The notes under the pieces are model-generated. The model was given only the letters and a program-made list of their open reading frames with translations. It ran no database searches and was not told the DNA's origin. The translations under genes and the position numbers were made by a program. Positions 33,020-43,677 of a DNA stretch of 64,000 bases are shown in pieces (position 1 is the stretch's first letter; each line of letters starts with the position of its first letter). Origin of the DNA: Caenorhabditis elegans (lineage: Eukaryota > Nematoda > Chromadorea > Rhabditida > Rhabditidae); assembly GCF_000002985.6 (NCBI RefSeq), contig NC_003280.10:806001-870000 (forward strand). The letters are read 5' to 3'.

Positions 33020-33740
33020 TGTCAGTTCAAGCACAAAAAAACAATTCACAAAATTGCATTTATTCGCAATCACAAAATTTTAGTTCACACTATTGTTTCC
33101 TCTAGTACTCCTTGAAGCATGCGCATTGTTGGTTGAAGAGCAAAACGAGCTGGCAAGTACGGATTATTACTGATCAATACTAGTGGTGCCGGCTCACTCC
33201 TCGCATTTAATCCAACATCGTCTACTATCAAAACATCAGGCCCATTGTGAAGTCTCTTTTAGGAGCACTGTTTTTCACGAAGTTGATGACGTGGCAGTAT
33301 ATAAGCAACAGACGGAGCATTGTTGAGCATCATCTGCATTTCGACCATGTCTGTTATGTGCACTCGGCATAGACCTGTTGCCTTCTCTTAGTTGATACAG
33401 CATGCGACGCATTGCGTTGAGTAGTGGAGAATTGCTTCTCTCGAAGTAGACTGACTGATTTCTCAACTGATTTTTCCACTATTTATAACAGTGCAACGTG
33501 TCACGTATTGTTTTAAAATTGGGACAGGTCAGACACTATCCTAAATATTTCTTGTTTTTTTTTTAATAATCACGTAATTGAGTGAGTGGAAAATGGTTTT
33601 GCCACAAAACTCGAAGATTATCTACTTCACGGTTGTTGAGTGAGAACTCAGCAGTGTAGGCAGGTTGAACGAAATTAGGAACGTGTACGTGTAGGCGAGA
33701 GGTGTGCACAGACCCGTAATGACCATTTGACATCAGGATG
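33020..33740 (-). pseudogene. three-copy gene-like element, copy 3
   Basis: Same order as copies 1 and 2. It keeps L-P-R-H-Q-L-R-E-K-Q-C-S followed by TAA, and then the same frame stays open: F/L-H-N-G-P-D-V-L-I-V-D-D-V-G to a TGA near 33085. About 100 bases present in the other copies between the N-terminal and middle parts are deleted. Its right flank has the ACGTGTCACG promoter motif seen in copies 1 and 2. Confidence 0.55.
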
Positions 33741-34452
33741 TATATAGGCAATATTAAGAGCAGCGGATGTTGTGCAAGAACCGCGAAGTTATTGTCTGAG
33801 CCAAGTTCTCCCGTTCGGTGTACACAAGAAGGTATGTATAAGTACTGTCAGCTTCCTACAACCCGTTTTTGATCAATTATTTTTCAAAACTTTTTATAAA
33901 TGACCCATTTCTTGCAAATTCAAGTTCACTGGAAGAACATTACAATTTATTAACTTATTTTAAAGAAAAAAATAATCTGGTCGAATTTGGAAACCTGTTT
34001 GGATTATTGAGTCTTTTGAATTTTTAAGTTATGATAGTCCGACAACTTTATATTGTTTCCTTTTTTTAAATATTTTCCAGCGAATTTTCCGTATTCCGAA
34101 AAAAAGTTGTGTATTGAACAGCTGCATCAAGAACTTTCATTCATACATACCCATCCTGAAAACAAGTTTTACAGCTGAACAACAGGGTTACTACTTCCAT
34201 CATTATTTCATACAACAAGACTCCTCCTGACTCTCAGATCCACAGTGCATAGCGCTTGGAAAACGGATCGTCCTTTAATTTTTTTTAATCACGTTTCCTT
34301 CTTTTTTTTTGAAAACTTTTATTTTTGTTCCAAATCCCACACGTTCTATTTTTCTTGTTGACCTTTTTTGTTGTGTAACGTGACAAAACTTTACACACAA
34401 TGATTCGCATACAAAATTTATTACGAGACTTTTATCAAAAAGCTCTTCACTC
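33741..34452. other. intergenic, no gene seen
   Basis: 5' flank of the Clc-like gene. T-rich, no open frame of note. Confidence 0.5.
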
Positions 34453-35113
34453 ATGAACGTGATTCCTCACTGCATTCCTCTTCTGGGAGGTCTGATTACC
34501 ACTGCACTCGCTTGATGTTGTCAGAATTTTCTTGCCGTACTGGGTTTTTATTCTGAACTTAAAAAATGACATTGGTGGCACCTACTCCATTCTTGCTTTC
34601 GTTCGTTCAGATACAGAATGGGGAAAATCCAAGTATGGAACTTGGCTCATGTTCGCATCAATTGCTTTCTTTGTTGTCCTCAAGATTATTTTTGGTCTTG
34701 CTCAGTGAGTTTAATGAACGTTTCAATACTTAGTTAACCTTCAGATCTTTGACCACCAAGTCAGGCTTCTCGTTTTTGACTCGCATTCTTTTTTTCGTCA
34801 TTGCTGGATTCTCTGCACTCACCTGCCTTTTCATGGTTACTGCCGTTACTTTGGTGGGATTAGATGTGAAAAAATTTAATGATGATAACGCAAAATTCAA
34901 CAACATAAGTATTTTAAAGGTATTACAATCAGCACACTAATAATTCCGCTAATTTTTGTTTTATAATTTTAGTTGGGCTGGTCTGCTTGGATGTGTGTTG
35001 CGTCTGCTGTGTTGATGGCTGGAAGTGCTGCACTTGCGGTTCTCATTGGTCTTTTTGGACGCCCGGAACAAGAATTCAATGCGAAGACTTCGAAAACTTC
35101 TAAAACTACCTAG
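34453..35113 (+). CDS. Clc-like (claudin-type) four-span membrane protein, frameshift in exon 1
   Basis: Exons 34453-34704, 34745-34919, 34973-35113. Exon 1 starts M-N-V-I-P-H-C-I-P-L-L-G-G-L-I-T-T-A-L-A, a first membrane span. The frame then moves by one base near 34515-34525 to L-P-Y-W-V-F-I-L-N-L, G-G-T-Y-S-I-L-A-F, then a second span. Exons 2 and 3 give spans three and four (A-L-T-C-L-F-M-V-T-A-V; L-G-W-S-A-W-M-C-V-A-S-A-V-L) and a Lys/Ser/Thr tail. The L-P-Y-W segment in the first loop and the four spans fit the nematode Clc-like family, related to claudins and thought to act in cell contacts. The base shift would kill the product unless it is a sequence error or an unseen splice. Confidence 0.65.
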
Positions 35114-35632
35114 AATTGAAAATAAAGTGATTTGAGATTGGAATTTCGATTTTTATTATTCATTGCAAATTATTCGGTTTTAGCAATTTCACAACTTCTT
35201 GCATATATGTATTACAGTTCTCAGTGGTAACTCCTGGCTTAGAAAGATACAGTTGCAAAGGAACACAATTATAAATGAAACGTTCTGCATATTTCAGAAT
35301 ATGTGCTGCTACTATAATAAAAACGCGAAAATTTTGTAGCAAAAGCTAGTTTGTTTTTACTCGACTTCCTATTCCTATCGATTTTTGGGCCCACAGTGAG
35401 TTCGAAAAGAAAATTATCTCTACAAAATTTAATGTAAATTGTGTTATTTTTTAAGTCTAATTGTTCAGAATACAATAAACTTCACAAGAGAAACTATTTT
35501 TTTTTTAATTTCTAGAGTAAGACATGAAGTTTTGATGAAGCGCGATTGCATCAAAATTTGGCAAATTATTAAATTCAACTTTTTTAACATAAAGCAGTAT
35601 GGATTTATTTCAGATTTTTTCTCCAATTTCAG

Positions 35633-35761
35633 GACAAGACAGAAACATCAAGCAGTGACGAAAAAACCGCTGTAACAAATGGTGAAAAACGTTGCTATGT
35701 TATAAACGGAATTATATTCAGAATCGATGAATCAGAAGAAAAAGCAAACCAGAAACTATAA
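35633..35761 (+). CDS. possible terminal exon, 42 codons, gene unknown
   Basis: After a strong acceptor (CTCCAATTTCAG) an open frame reads D-K-T-E-T-S-S-S-D-E-K-T-A-V-T-N-G and then C-Y-V-I-N-G-I-I-F-R-I to a TAA. Composition is protein-like and unlike the AT-rich flanks. It could be an alternative last exon of the Clc-like gene (520 bases upstream) or a leftover. No upstream partner exon is clear. Confidence 0.35.
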   Translation, partial: DKTETSSSDEKTAVTNGEKRCYVINGIIFRIDESEEKANQKL

Positions 35762-36489
35762 GAACAAAATTTCCGAGGAAATTATCGGTCTTAATTTGAC
35801 AAATTAGTTTATTCAAAACAATTGCAAAAAAGCAACAACAAACAAATATGATGAAATTGCTCGCCGAGTTCTGAAGTAGCATACGTCTTTTTGGTGGATT
35901 TTGGAGCAGCCGCCATCTACTAACAAATTGTAAGCCAAATTCAAAGCTGTCAACATCTTCCAAGAAAATATAAAAACAGCCGTCATATGTAGTTCAAAGT
36001 ATCCAAGGCCTGTTTCAAAAGACCAAATATATATTTTTTTAGTCTTGATATTTGTCAAGTTCTCCAACAGCCTTCATGAGTGAAGTATTTTTTTGAAAAC
36101 TTATGAACAAAACAATTCAAACACAAAATGTTCAAACCAAACAATTTATATCGATTTTAGAATGAAAATCAGAGTGCCCTAAGTTCTCCAAATATTCCGA
36201 ATTGAGTCAATGAAATAGTAGCAATGTGTCGTAGACGCCCATTGAACCTCCGAGATGTATCACGAGTAGTTTTTTATAACTACTGGGGAAATCTAAGGAA
36301 ATCTAACATGTGAAGGTTCGGCTGCCAAAGAGTTGCCGACAACGTGCGAGCTAAATTTGTTAGCAGAGGGACCATTTCAATTTCTGCGGAAATCTTTAAA
36401 CTGGTGATTAGAGAGCAGCAGACAGTGTATTTGATGAGCAGATTAGACACCTTACATGCGGGCTCTGCAGAACTCTATAGCCTCACTAA
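35762..36489. other. intergenic, no gene seen
   Basis: Complement frames here (35718-35963, 35813-36067) are Phe/Ile/Leu-rich without family similarity. The stretch leads into a dispersed repeat. Confidence 0.5.
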
Positions 36490-36590
36490 CTATAGGAAAC
36501 AACTTGATGAAACATCACTGACCACCGTTCTCCTCTCTATTGGCCAGTTGTCTCACTGCGATCAAACTACGTCTCATTTGATCGTGTTCC
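36490..36590. repeat. dispersed repeat, inverted copy at about 42762-42868
   Basis: GAAACATCACTGACCACCGTTCTC and the TCAGTTGTCTC...GCGATCAAACTA part occur here on the plus strand and at 42762-42868 on the minus strand, with moderate divergence. No coding capacity; function unknown. Confidence 0.8.
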
Positions 36591-36744
36591 TCCAAAATTA
36601 GGAGACAATCCCTGTTCTACACAACTTATAATGTTTAATAAAAGTGTTTAATATGTACAATATACAATAACATCTTTCAAAATCAATTTCATTTAACAAT
36701 GCTCATTCTACAATAAAGTTACATGTTAATTGGCAGACATCCAA

Positions 36745-37100
36745 TCAGTCGATGGAAATGCCCACATTGAAATAATCCAAAGCGAAACTGACAGTTTTAC
36801 ATTTGATGGTGAGTTGTTCGATCAAATATCTAGTGTGTGGCGGCACGGTAACTGTTTCGGATTTCGGAGCATTGTTTAAAACATCCTTGATGAGTGGCAA
36901 GTGGAATGAGCAAAAAGAGGGTAGCTGGACGGAGCACTGGTTGGTTGGTTGGTTGGTTGAAGGGCAGGGCACTTCCAATGGACGATGTTGAAGAAGAGGG
37001 GTGTTCCGCTTCTTGATTCAACAATGACTGATTAATATTAATTCGTTTCTACTATATATACCCACAATCCACGTGGATGCGTGTCCTTATAATTGGAACA
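36745..37100 (-). pseudogene. short gene-like sequence with promoter, related to the three-copy element
   Basis: A complement frame (36978-36745) reads L-I-K-D-V-L-N-N-A-P-K-S-E-T and ends F-A-L-D-Y-F-N-V-G-I-S-I-D, stop. It shares L-N-N-A-P and the general layout with the elements at 26.6, 30.6 and 33.0 kb. Upstream are TATATATA (37053-37060) and the paired motif ACGTGGATGCGTG (37071-37083). No ATG fits the frame, so either the start is non-canonical, an exon is missing, or it is a relic. Confidence 0.4.
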
Positions 37101-37726
37101 GATTGTTATCAATGTTTTTTTTTGTTTTTCTTTGAGTTAATGCATTGTGATCATTGTGATTGTCTATTATTGTTTGATTATTCAAGGCGATTGTACAATT
37201 TTTTTCGCCGACTTGCTCTTCGCTGATAATTTCATCATCACCTTATAATTATAACCAGCCGTTCGCTTGATTTCCTTTTTCTTATCTAAAAACTTTACGT
37301 GGAACGTTCTTTTCCTCAGATTTCTGGACCTTTTTAAGCATCATAAAATTTTCGATATGTTCTTCAAATCATAAAATTCATAACATTCTTAAACTTACCG
37401 TAAAATGTGCTGTTTCAAAATTAATCTAATCGTTTTTCGAATTCTCCAAACAAAATTTTTCAAAATTTCCAAACATTTTACACCTTTCTATAGATTTGTT
37501 AACATTCATTACATTCAAAACTAGCAAATTTTAAATGTTTAAAGACAAAAAATGAAATCTTACACTATTTTGAGGATATCCAAACTTTTTCTATAATTTT
37601 TCAGAGGGTTCTAGAAGATTTTAAAAATTTATCGAATTTCCCAGGAAATTTTAGAATATTTTAGAGTGTCTTGAATTCTTGCAGAATGTTCCCGACTGTT
37701 CAGAGTGTCCCAAAAATGGTTCAATT

Positions 37727-37777
37727 TTCTAGAAGATTTCAAAAACTTTTCAAAAAGTTTTCTCGAATGTTCCAGAA
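37727..37777. promoter_or_regulatory. heat-shock-element-like sequence
   Basis: Four correctly spaced pentamers, TTC-tc-GAA-tg-TTC-ca-GAA, at 37760-37777, with a two-unit TTCTAGAA at 37727-37734. The surrounding 37440-37860 is rich in similar half-sites, as in the Helitron 5' region at 50.3-50.6 kb, and may be a Helitron-derived remnant. The rest of 37101-38273 shows no gene; the frame at 37671-37859 is low-complexity. Confidence 0.5.
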
Positions 37778-38273
37778 GGGATTTCTAATGCATCACCAAA
37801 ACTTATTTCCCAAAAATTTCCATCTTCCCGCCAAAATGTTTCCCATATTTACTAAGTAGACCTTCTGAATAGGCTCCTAAAAGTTGGAAGGACATGATCC
37901 CGTTATTCTTCTTTTTCCATGGTTTTGTTCAAGTCTCAATCAAAAATAAAGATGATACCGCTTTGAATAACATCAAAACCTTATTAAAATTGGAAAGACA
38001 AGTTTTCACAGTTTAGGCTTCTTTATCACGAAGATTCCGATATTTAAAATGCAATAAAGTGATGAAAATGTAGAATGATGGAGCCTCGTTTTAAATAAAA
38101 TGACACTTGATAATAGTTCAATTCTAGGAATTCAACAAAATTTATAAAATAACTGTTTGATTTTTAAAAAAATTGAAAAGTATCCAACAAATTACGTGAA
38201 AACCCAAAAAAACGTTGGATTTGGGGAACAAAGAAGATGGTCCATCAGAAATTATTGTTCACTTCTACTCAAT

Positions 38274-39085
38274 ATGGCAATGAACTCCTCTTTCGAGGAA
38301 TTGTCAAAGTGTGCGAAGAGTCTTGAAGCTGGAATACATGTGCATCGATCATTAAACCAACTTCTCAATCTGAAGATTACTATGGAGATATGCAACTGGT
38401 TTGGATTGAAGCAACTCTTGGAAAAGTATTTGGATTCTGAGGATTTTTCTCAAACTGCGATGGTTTTATTGCATAGAATTCGAGTTTTGGAGATGAAGCC
38501 GACCGGTAAGTGTTTTTTTTGTGGAAAGAAAACTGAGCCACACTTTTTTTTTCAAAAAGTTGCTGCAGAAGATTTAAAAATTCAATTTCAGACCCTCGAA
38601 AGCGCTTTGCATCGGAGTCTTATTCTTCTCAAAAAATATCGAAACGTTCACCGATTCCGTATAGAAAAGCAGTAACTCTTCAGACAGACTGGATAATAGA
38701 GCCCCCATCAGTTCCTGAAAAAGTTCCTGAATTGATTGACGTTTCTGGTTAGTCATCTCTTCCAGACGACAGTATAATTAATCTTTTCACTTCAGAACTT
38801 CAAAATCTGGAACAATTTGAGTACGAAAGACTGCGCCCAACACTTATAACTCTCACAGCAAAACGGTTGAAATCGTTCATGGATCGTAATCCGGAAATTG
38901 AAAAAATCGCCGATGGGCTGTTCAGGCGGCATTGCCAGGTTGATTGCCCGGAAGACATGAAGTACAAGACAAGCACAGAAACATGGAGAACTATACACGA
39001 TGTGCATATTAACTGGAAAATGTATGAAGAGGCTTTGGCACGGGATGACGTTGAATGTGATATAAGTTGCATCGATCTTGAATGA
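38274..39085 (+). CDS. elongin-A-like protein, 3 exons, 225 aa
   Basis: Exons 38274-38505, 38592-38747, 38796-39085. N-terminal residues about 8-75 resemble the TFIIS N-terminal (LW) helical domain found in elongin A (L-N-Q-L-L-N-L-K-I-T-M-E-I at residues about 28-40). The C-terminal exon matches the Elongin A domain: E-R-L-R-P-T-L-I-T-L-T-A-K-R-L, R-N-P-E-I, L-F-R-R-H-C-Q-V-D-C-P and W-R-T-I-H-D. Elongin A stimulates Pol II elongation and serves as substrate receptor with elongin B/C and Cul2/5. At 225 aa it lacks the long middle of typical elongin A. The frame is open further upstream (to about 38157), so the start could lie there. Whether it binds elongin C is not visible with certainty. 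Confidence 0.8.
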
Positions 39086-39287
39086 ACAACTGTTTGAACT
39101 GGGTGGTTTTTTCTTCCGAGCGGCTAAATTTTTTCAGAACACGTTTTTTTTTCAACAAACTTGAAGCATAATATATAGCTGACACTAAAAGGGTTAAAAA
39201 AAACCGACGAACACACAATAAAGGTTTTATTCATTAAAAAAACATTATCTTTTTCGATTTTCAAGTCGCATGCCTAAATTGCATAGA

Positions 39288-39686
39288 TCAAGCAATTTTG
39301 GAGCGTTTTGTAGCCTCATGGGAAACAGTGTTCTCCTCGCAGATGTCTTCAAAATGCTCACGATCCGGATCGTCTTGTCCGACTCCGGTACGCCAACTCG
39401 TACAGCAACAAACGACACTTGCAGCGACGGATACAATTATACAAATAATGACGACAAAGAGCATGAGGATGAAAAAGCCGGTGTTTCCATACCATCGGCA
39501 GTATCTGTGCTTGACGCAGCATTCCAGATACATAGAGTTAGTCCTCATGCACGTGTCGTCTTCAACACAATCATCGTACTCCGAAGAAAGAACATCTGAA
39601 ATAAAAACGATGCACGCATTATCAAGACTTTAAAACTTACATTGTTTACAGTTCTGAGCGCTCTCACTGCTGTCGTACCAAGCCAT
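39288..39686 (-). CDS. cysteine-rich single-pass membrane protein, family member A, 117 aa
   Basis: Exons 39686-39641 (46 nt) and 39595-39288. It has no signal peptide; the N-terminal ~50 residues carry six cysteines (N-C-K-Q, D-C-V, T-C-M, E-C-C-V, Y-C-R-W), then a membrane span (F-F-I-L-M-L-F-V-V-I-I-C-I-I-V), a Cys cluster V-V-C-C-C-T just inside, and an acidic tail ending S-K-I-A. Two relatives share exon sizes and pattern: 39871-40405 and 55898-56328. The juxtamembrane cysteines could be palmitoylated, an inference. Function unknown. Confidence 0.85.
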
Positions 39687-39870
39687 TATAAAAACGTAAA
39701 AATTTAATAAATCGGCAGAACTAGAACTGATCAAACTAGGAGATAATGGACAAAACAATTAGAAAGACACGTCTTTTATTTATTATTAGAAAACGTGAGA
39801 ATATAATCTTTACAACTGCATATGTTCGATCATTACCAGTTGTATCTATCGGTTTTTGAGAACTTGCATC

Positions 39871-40405
39871 ATGTCGCTGTTTGATAATTCAGATCTTGCC
39901 GAGAAATGTCGATCATGTAAGTTTTGAAGATGTACCGACACTAGGCGCTTTTGTGACAACAAAAAAGTAGCAGCCGACATTTTAAACCCATTTCTGAAGA
40001 TAATAAATCTAGCAGCCGAGTCCCAGGGCTGCTCTGCTAAATCGCTTCCCTGCAGCGTCCGACCTCTCACGAGCTTTTTTCTAATGAATCTCTATTTCGG
40101 ACACCGCTAGCAGCGACTACTGTCTTGATGACGCCTGCAAAAGTACCAACGCTCTCTGGAAAGAATGCTGTGAGCAGACCAACTACTGCGAGTGGTACAT
40201 GACGGTTGAAGTTGCAATTGCCGTCATTTGCATTCTAGTTTTTCTGTTTTTCTGTGGAATTGTTGGATCCATTGTTTCCTGCGTTTGTACCGGAATTTGC
40301 TGCTGTGCAAGAGCTGCTGCTGGAGAAGACGGCGATCTGGAAGGTTTAGAGCTAGATTATGAAACTGAAAGTTTGACAAAAGATTCGGAACTCAAAATGT
40401 CTTAG
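39871..40405 (+). pseudogene. cysteine-rich membrane protein, family member B, mutated splice acceptor
   Basis: Exon 1 (39871-39916) is 46 nt like its relatives and reads M-S-L-F-D-N-S-D-L-A-E-K-C-R-S. Exon 2 (40101-40405) reads T-A-S-S-D-Y-C-L-D-D-A-C, W-K-E-C-C-E-Q-T-N-Y-C-E-W-Y, a membrane span, the Cys cluster G-I-C-C-C-A-R and an acidic tail, with no stop. The frame joins perfectly only at 40100/40101, where the acceptor reads TATTTCGG instead of TATTTCAG. The AG is lost, so normal splicing should fail. The coding part is otherwise whole, suggesting recent loss, or use of a nearby AG with an altered product. Confidence 0.75.
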
Positions 40406-40970
40406 AACTATAAATTTATTTTTTGAAACAATAAATCATTTGAACCCAATTATTAGAATTAGGTAAAAACGTAGTTTGGTAAAATTGTTGCCGACAGTTG
40501 ACAGGATCGGCTTTGAAACAATTGAAGTTGAGCACCCCAAACTTTTCGGGCAGTTTGGATCAACTCTTGAGTGAATATCTACGACCAACCAATGAATGAA
40601 AATGATCCATGTGCTCGTGTTCAAGTCTTTGAATGGCTTCATGGAGTTGCTGAGAATCCACCAAAATTTATCGGTCCTGCTTTGCCAACTGGGCCAAAAT
40701 ATATGAGCCTACTCATTACCGGGATCAGGAACGATGCTTGGTTGTGATGTTCTAGGGACGTGAAGCTCCTATCCACACAGTGAAAAGAAAATTGTGATAG
40801 AATATGCTTACAAATAAAAGAGCATTAATTTTTAGTCTTTAATTTCGTTTTTGTGCAGAAAAAAGGAAAATCTAAAACATTTATATTCAATAAAAGTTTG
40901 TAATAAATAGCAAAATGCCATGAGCAATTGGAAATACCCATTTCTAAAATTCCTTGGAGACAAATATGGC
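40406..40970. other. spacer with an unidentified coding-like fragment at 40554-40747
   Basis: A plus-strand frame from about 40574 reads M-N-E-N-D-P-C-A-R-V-Q-V-F-E-W-L-H and F-I-G-P-A-L-P-T-G-P-K-Y-M, ending in TGA near 40747. The composition is protein-like, but there is no acceptor, no partner exon and no family I know. It may be a relic exon. The rest is 3' flank of the convergent neighbours. Confidence 0.35.
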
Positions 40971-42600
40971 TCAGGAGCTCCAGAATACATCCTTAGTGAG
41001 CAGGTCCCTGCTAATCAACAATCTCATCATTTCATTGGTTCCTTCAAGGATTTGGTGAACTCGGATGTCGCGGAGGTACTGTTGAACCGGATAATCTTTC
41101 AGGAATCCGTAGCCACCGAACATCTGCAGAGCTCCGTTGACGACCTGGAACAAGAAACTTTGTCAAATGTCGGCTGAAAAATTACTCACATCGAAACAAT
41201 TATCAGTGGCGTGAAGCTTCGCCATTGCACAAAGAGCCACCTTCTCCGGATCATCATTGTCTAGTTGCTCCGCGGCGTTTCTAACGATTAGTCTGAAAAT
41301 AAGTTCAAATTTTTTATAAAAGTTTCTAGTTGACAAGAAAATCTCACCTGCTAGTATACAATTTTGTGGCGAGCTCCGCAAGCTTGAACTGGTTATACTG
41401 GAAGTCTGCCAAGCTCTTACCAAATTGTTTTCTATATTTCAAATGTTCAATAGCTAAGTCCATGCTCCTTTGAGCAGCTCCTAGTGAGCAACTCGCAATG
41501 TTAATGCGTCCTCCGTTGAGCCCAGCCATTGCGATGTTGAAGCCGAACCCGTCTTTTCCAATTTGATTAGTGATTGGTACCTGGAAAATGGAAAATGGAA
41601 ATTTATACAAATGCTCAGGGCAATCGTTTCTTTTATCGGAAAACAGTCAATTAATACTTCTTAAAATTAAAACTTCTAAAACGCTCACCTTGCAATCCTC
41701 AAAAGTCAAAATCCTTGTTGGTTGTGAGTTCCACCCAAGCTTATCCTCCTTCTTCCCGTAACTGAATCCCTCAGTTCCATCCTCAATCATAAGACAGAAA
41801 ATTCCCTTGGCTCCCGGAGCTGCACCATCCTGCCGCATCATAACGAAGTAGCTAAATTTTTTACAATATTTAAACAGAATATCTCAAGAAAGACCTACTT
41901 ATTTGAAGTTCCTGCTCCACTGATAAAAGCTTTCGATCCGTTGACAACATAATAATCTCCTTTTTTGGTAGCCGTGGTTCTGATGCTTGCGGCGTCGGAG
42001 CCCGCGTCTGGCTCTGTGAGACAGTAGGATCCGAGCTTTTTGAAAACAGCCATGTCTGGGAGCAAGTCCTCTTTAAGCTTCTCCGGGCCGTAGGTATCCA
42101 GCATCCAGGCGCACCTATAAGATATATAGTTCACTAGTTTTTTTTAAAGCTAACTTACATATTATGAATTGAAATATAAGCTGCCGTCGACACGCATCCC
42201 ATTGAAAGCTGCTCAAAAATTACTGAAGCATGAAGTCTAGAGAGCCCGGATCCTCCATGGTCGCCACTGCAATAAATGGCTCCGAATCCCATTTCTCCAG
42301 CTTTCCGGAGCACGTCCATCGGGAGCTCTCCCTGAAAAATTTCAAATCATTTTTTAAAAGAATGTTTTTGGGAAAATCTTACCTGCTTATCCCAATCTGC
42401 CATTTTTGGGTACATTTCTTTCTTGGCAAATTGATGGGCGGCTTCCAAAACATCTTCGACGTCGCGTTCGAGTCCAACACCCGCTGAAAGTATATTTTCT
42501 TAAAAAATTGAACTTGTAAAATATAAAACCTACGCCTCAAGCAGTAACTGCTGGAATTTCTGAGCCGAAGACCTTTGGAGAGCACATTTCGTAGCAACAT
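40971..42600 (-). CDS. acdh-9: isobutyryl-CoA dehydrogenase type acyl-CoA dehydrogenase, 8 exons, 409 aa
   Basis: Exons on the complement: 42600-42534, 42483-42383, 42331-42159, 42114-41899, 41851-41689, 41580-41348, 41292-41190, 41144-40971; all junctions keep frame. The N-terminus ([14 protein letters not shown]) is a mitochondrial presequence. It has the acyl-CoA dehydrogenase motifs [24 protein letters not shown] and [16 protein letters not shown], and the catalytic base at Glu386 in I-L-E-G-T-N-E. The close match to ACAD8 implies FAD-dependent oxidation of isobutyryl-CoA in mitochondrial valine breakdown. Length fits ACAD8. The symbol is from resemblance to the C. elegans ACAD8 orthologue. 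It is the only classic housekeeping gene in the window. Confidence 0.95.
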
Positions 42601-43677
42601 CTGCTGAAAATTTGAAAAAAAAATCAAACGAAAATCACGAAAACCGAGAGCACGTGGTAGAAGAAAACTAAAGTGGACTTTTTGTCCGTTTGGCAGGCAA
42701 GAGAGGGAGAGATAGAGACGCAGTGAGAGTTGCAGGCAAAATATGAAAGAGACGCAGAGGGGGAAAGTGATAGTTTGATCGCATCGAGACAACTGACGAA
42801 TAGAAGGAAAGAGAACGGTGGTCAGTGATGTTTCCTCCTTTTGTTTCTTATAGATTGACGTATTGAAATTTGAAATTAAAACTCTGCAAAACAAGAGGGC
42901 ATAGTCAAGTAGGAATATAGCAACTGGCAAATCATGGGCCTCAAGAAAAAGATGTTTTATAGAAACTGCAAACCTCTTGCAGACACTAGCTTTTCGAAAA
43001 AATTGAAAAAAAAATTTGTAAGTTTTCAAATAAAAATCCGATCTGACCCCTTAACCTCTATTTGTTCTATTTAGATTAAATCTCAAGCCTATATGAAAGA
43101 GATTTCAGACTTCAATCAGAGTCAAACACCAATTAGTTCTTCCGGATGCAGTCAATGCTAAAACATTTGTGATGCGTCATCAAACATCAAGGCGTCTGCA
43201 GCAGCTATGATTTCACCGACCTTTTTCATATGAATCAAAAAAAGTTTTGTATGTTAAAGTTTTTTTTTGTAAAATCAATATAAAATGTTTGGCTTGAACA
43301 ATCTGTGTTTGGTTATTGTTTCATTTTCAGATGAACTAGTGAGTTTTTTGGGTATAGCTTTGCCTTGAAAAAAGCATAAAAAGGTCAAATCAATGATTTA
43401 TTATTGTAATAATTTTTTTTCAATATAGACTTTTGATTAAGAAAAAACGAATTCTACTAATTTTCCATCAATTAATAAAAGCTGTGAAACTCAGTGAAAA
43501 TTAGATGCTGCAAAATTGAGTCAAAAAGAATTTCAACTAGAAACGGATAAAGCCGAAAAATATGAGTACACGTTAATAAGCACTGATTTGGTTTAGTGTC
43601 GAAATAAAACCAAGAATTCAATTTACATAAACTTTATTTAAAACACAAATAAAATAAAATAAAAACAAAACAAAAAC
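42601..43677. other. intergenic with dispersed repeat at 42762-42868
   Basis: Upstream of acdh-9. Holds the inverted copy of the 36490-36590 repeat and purine-rich GAGAGGGAGAGATAGAGACG sequence near 42705. A complement frame of 216 codons (42379-43029) runs through the first acdh-9 exons and this repeat and is not a gene. Confidence 0.55.

Noticed and set aside
42379-43029. 216-codon minus-strand frame
   Set aside because: Runs through intron, acdh-9 exons 1-2 in a wrong frame and a dispersed repeat; no domain.
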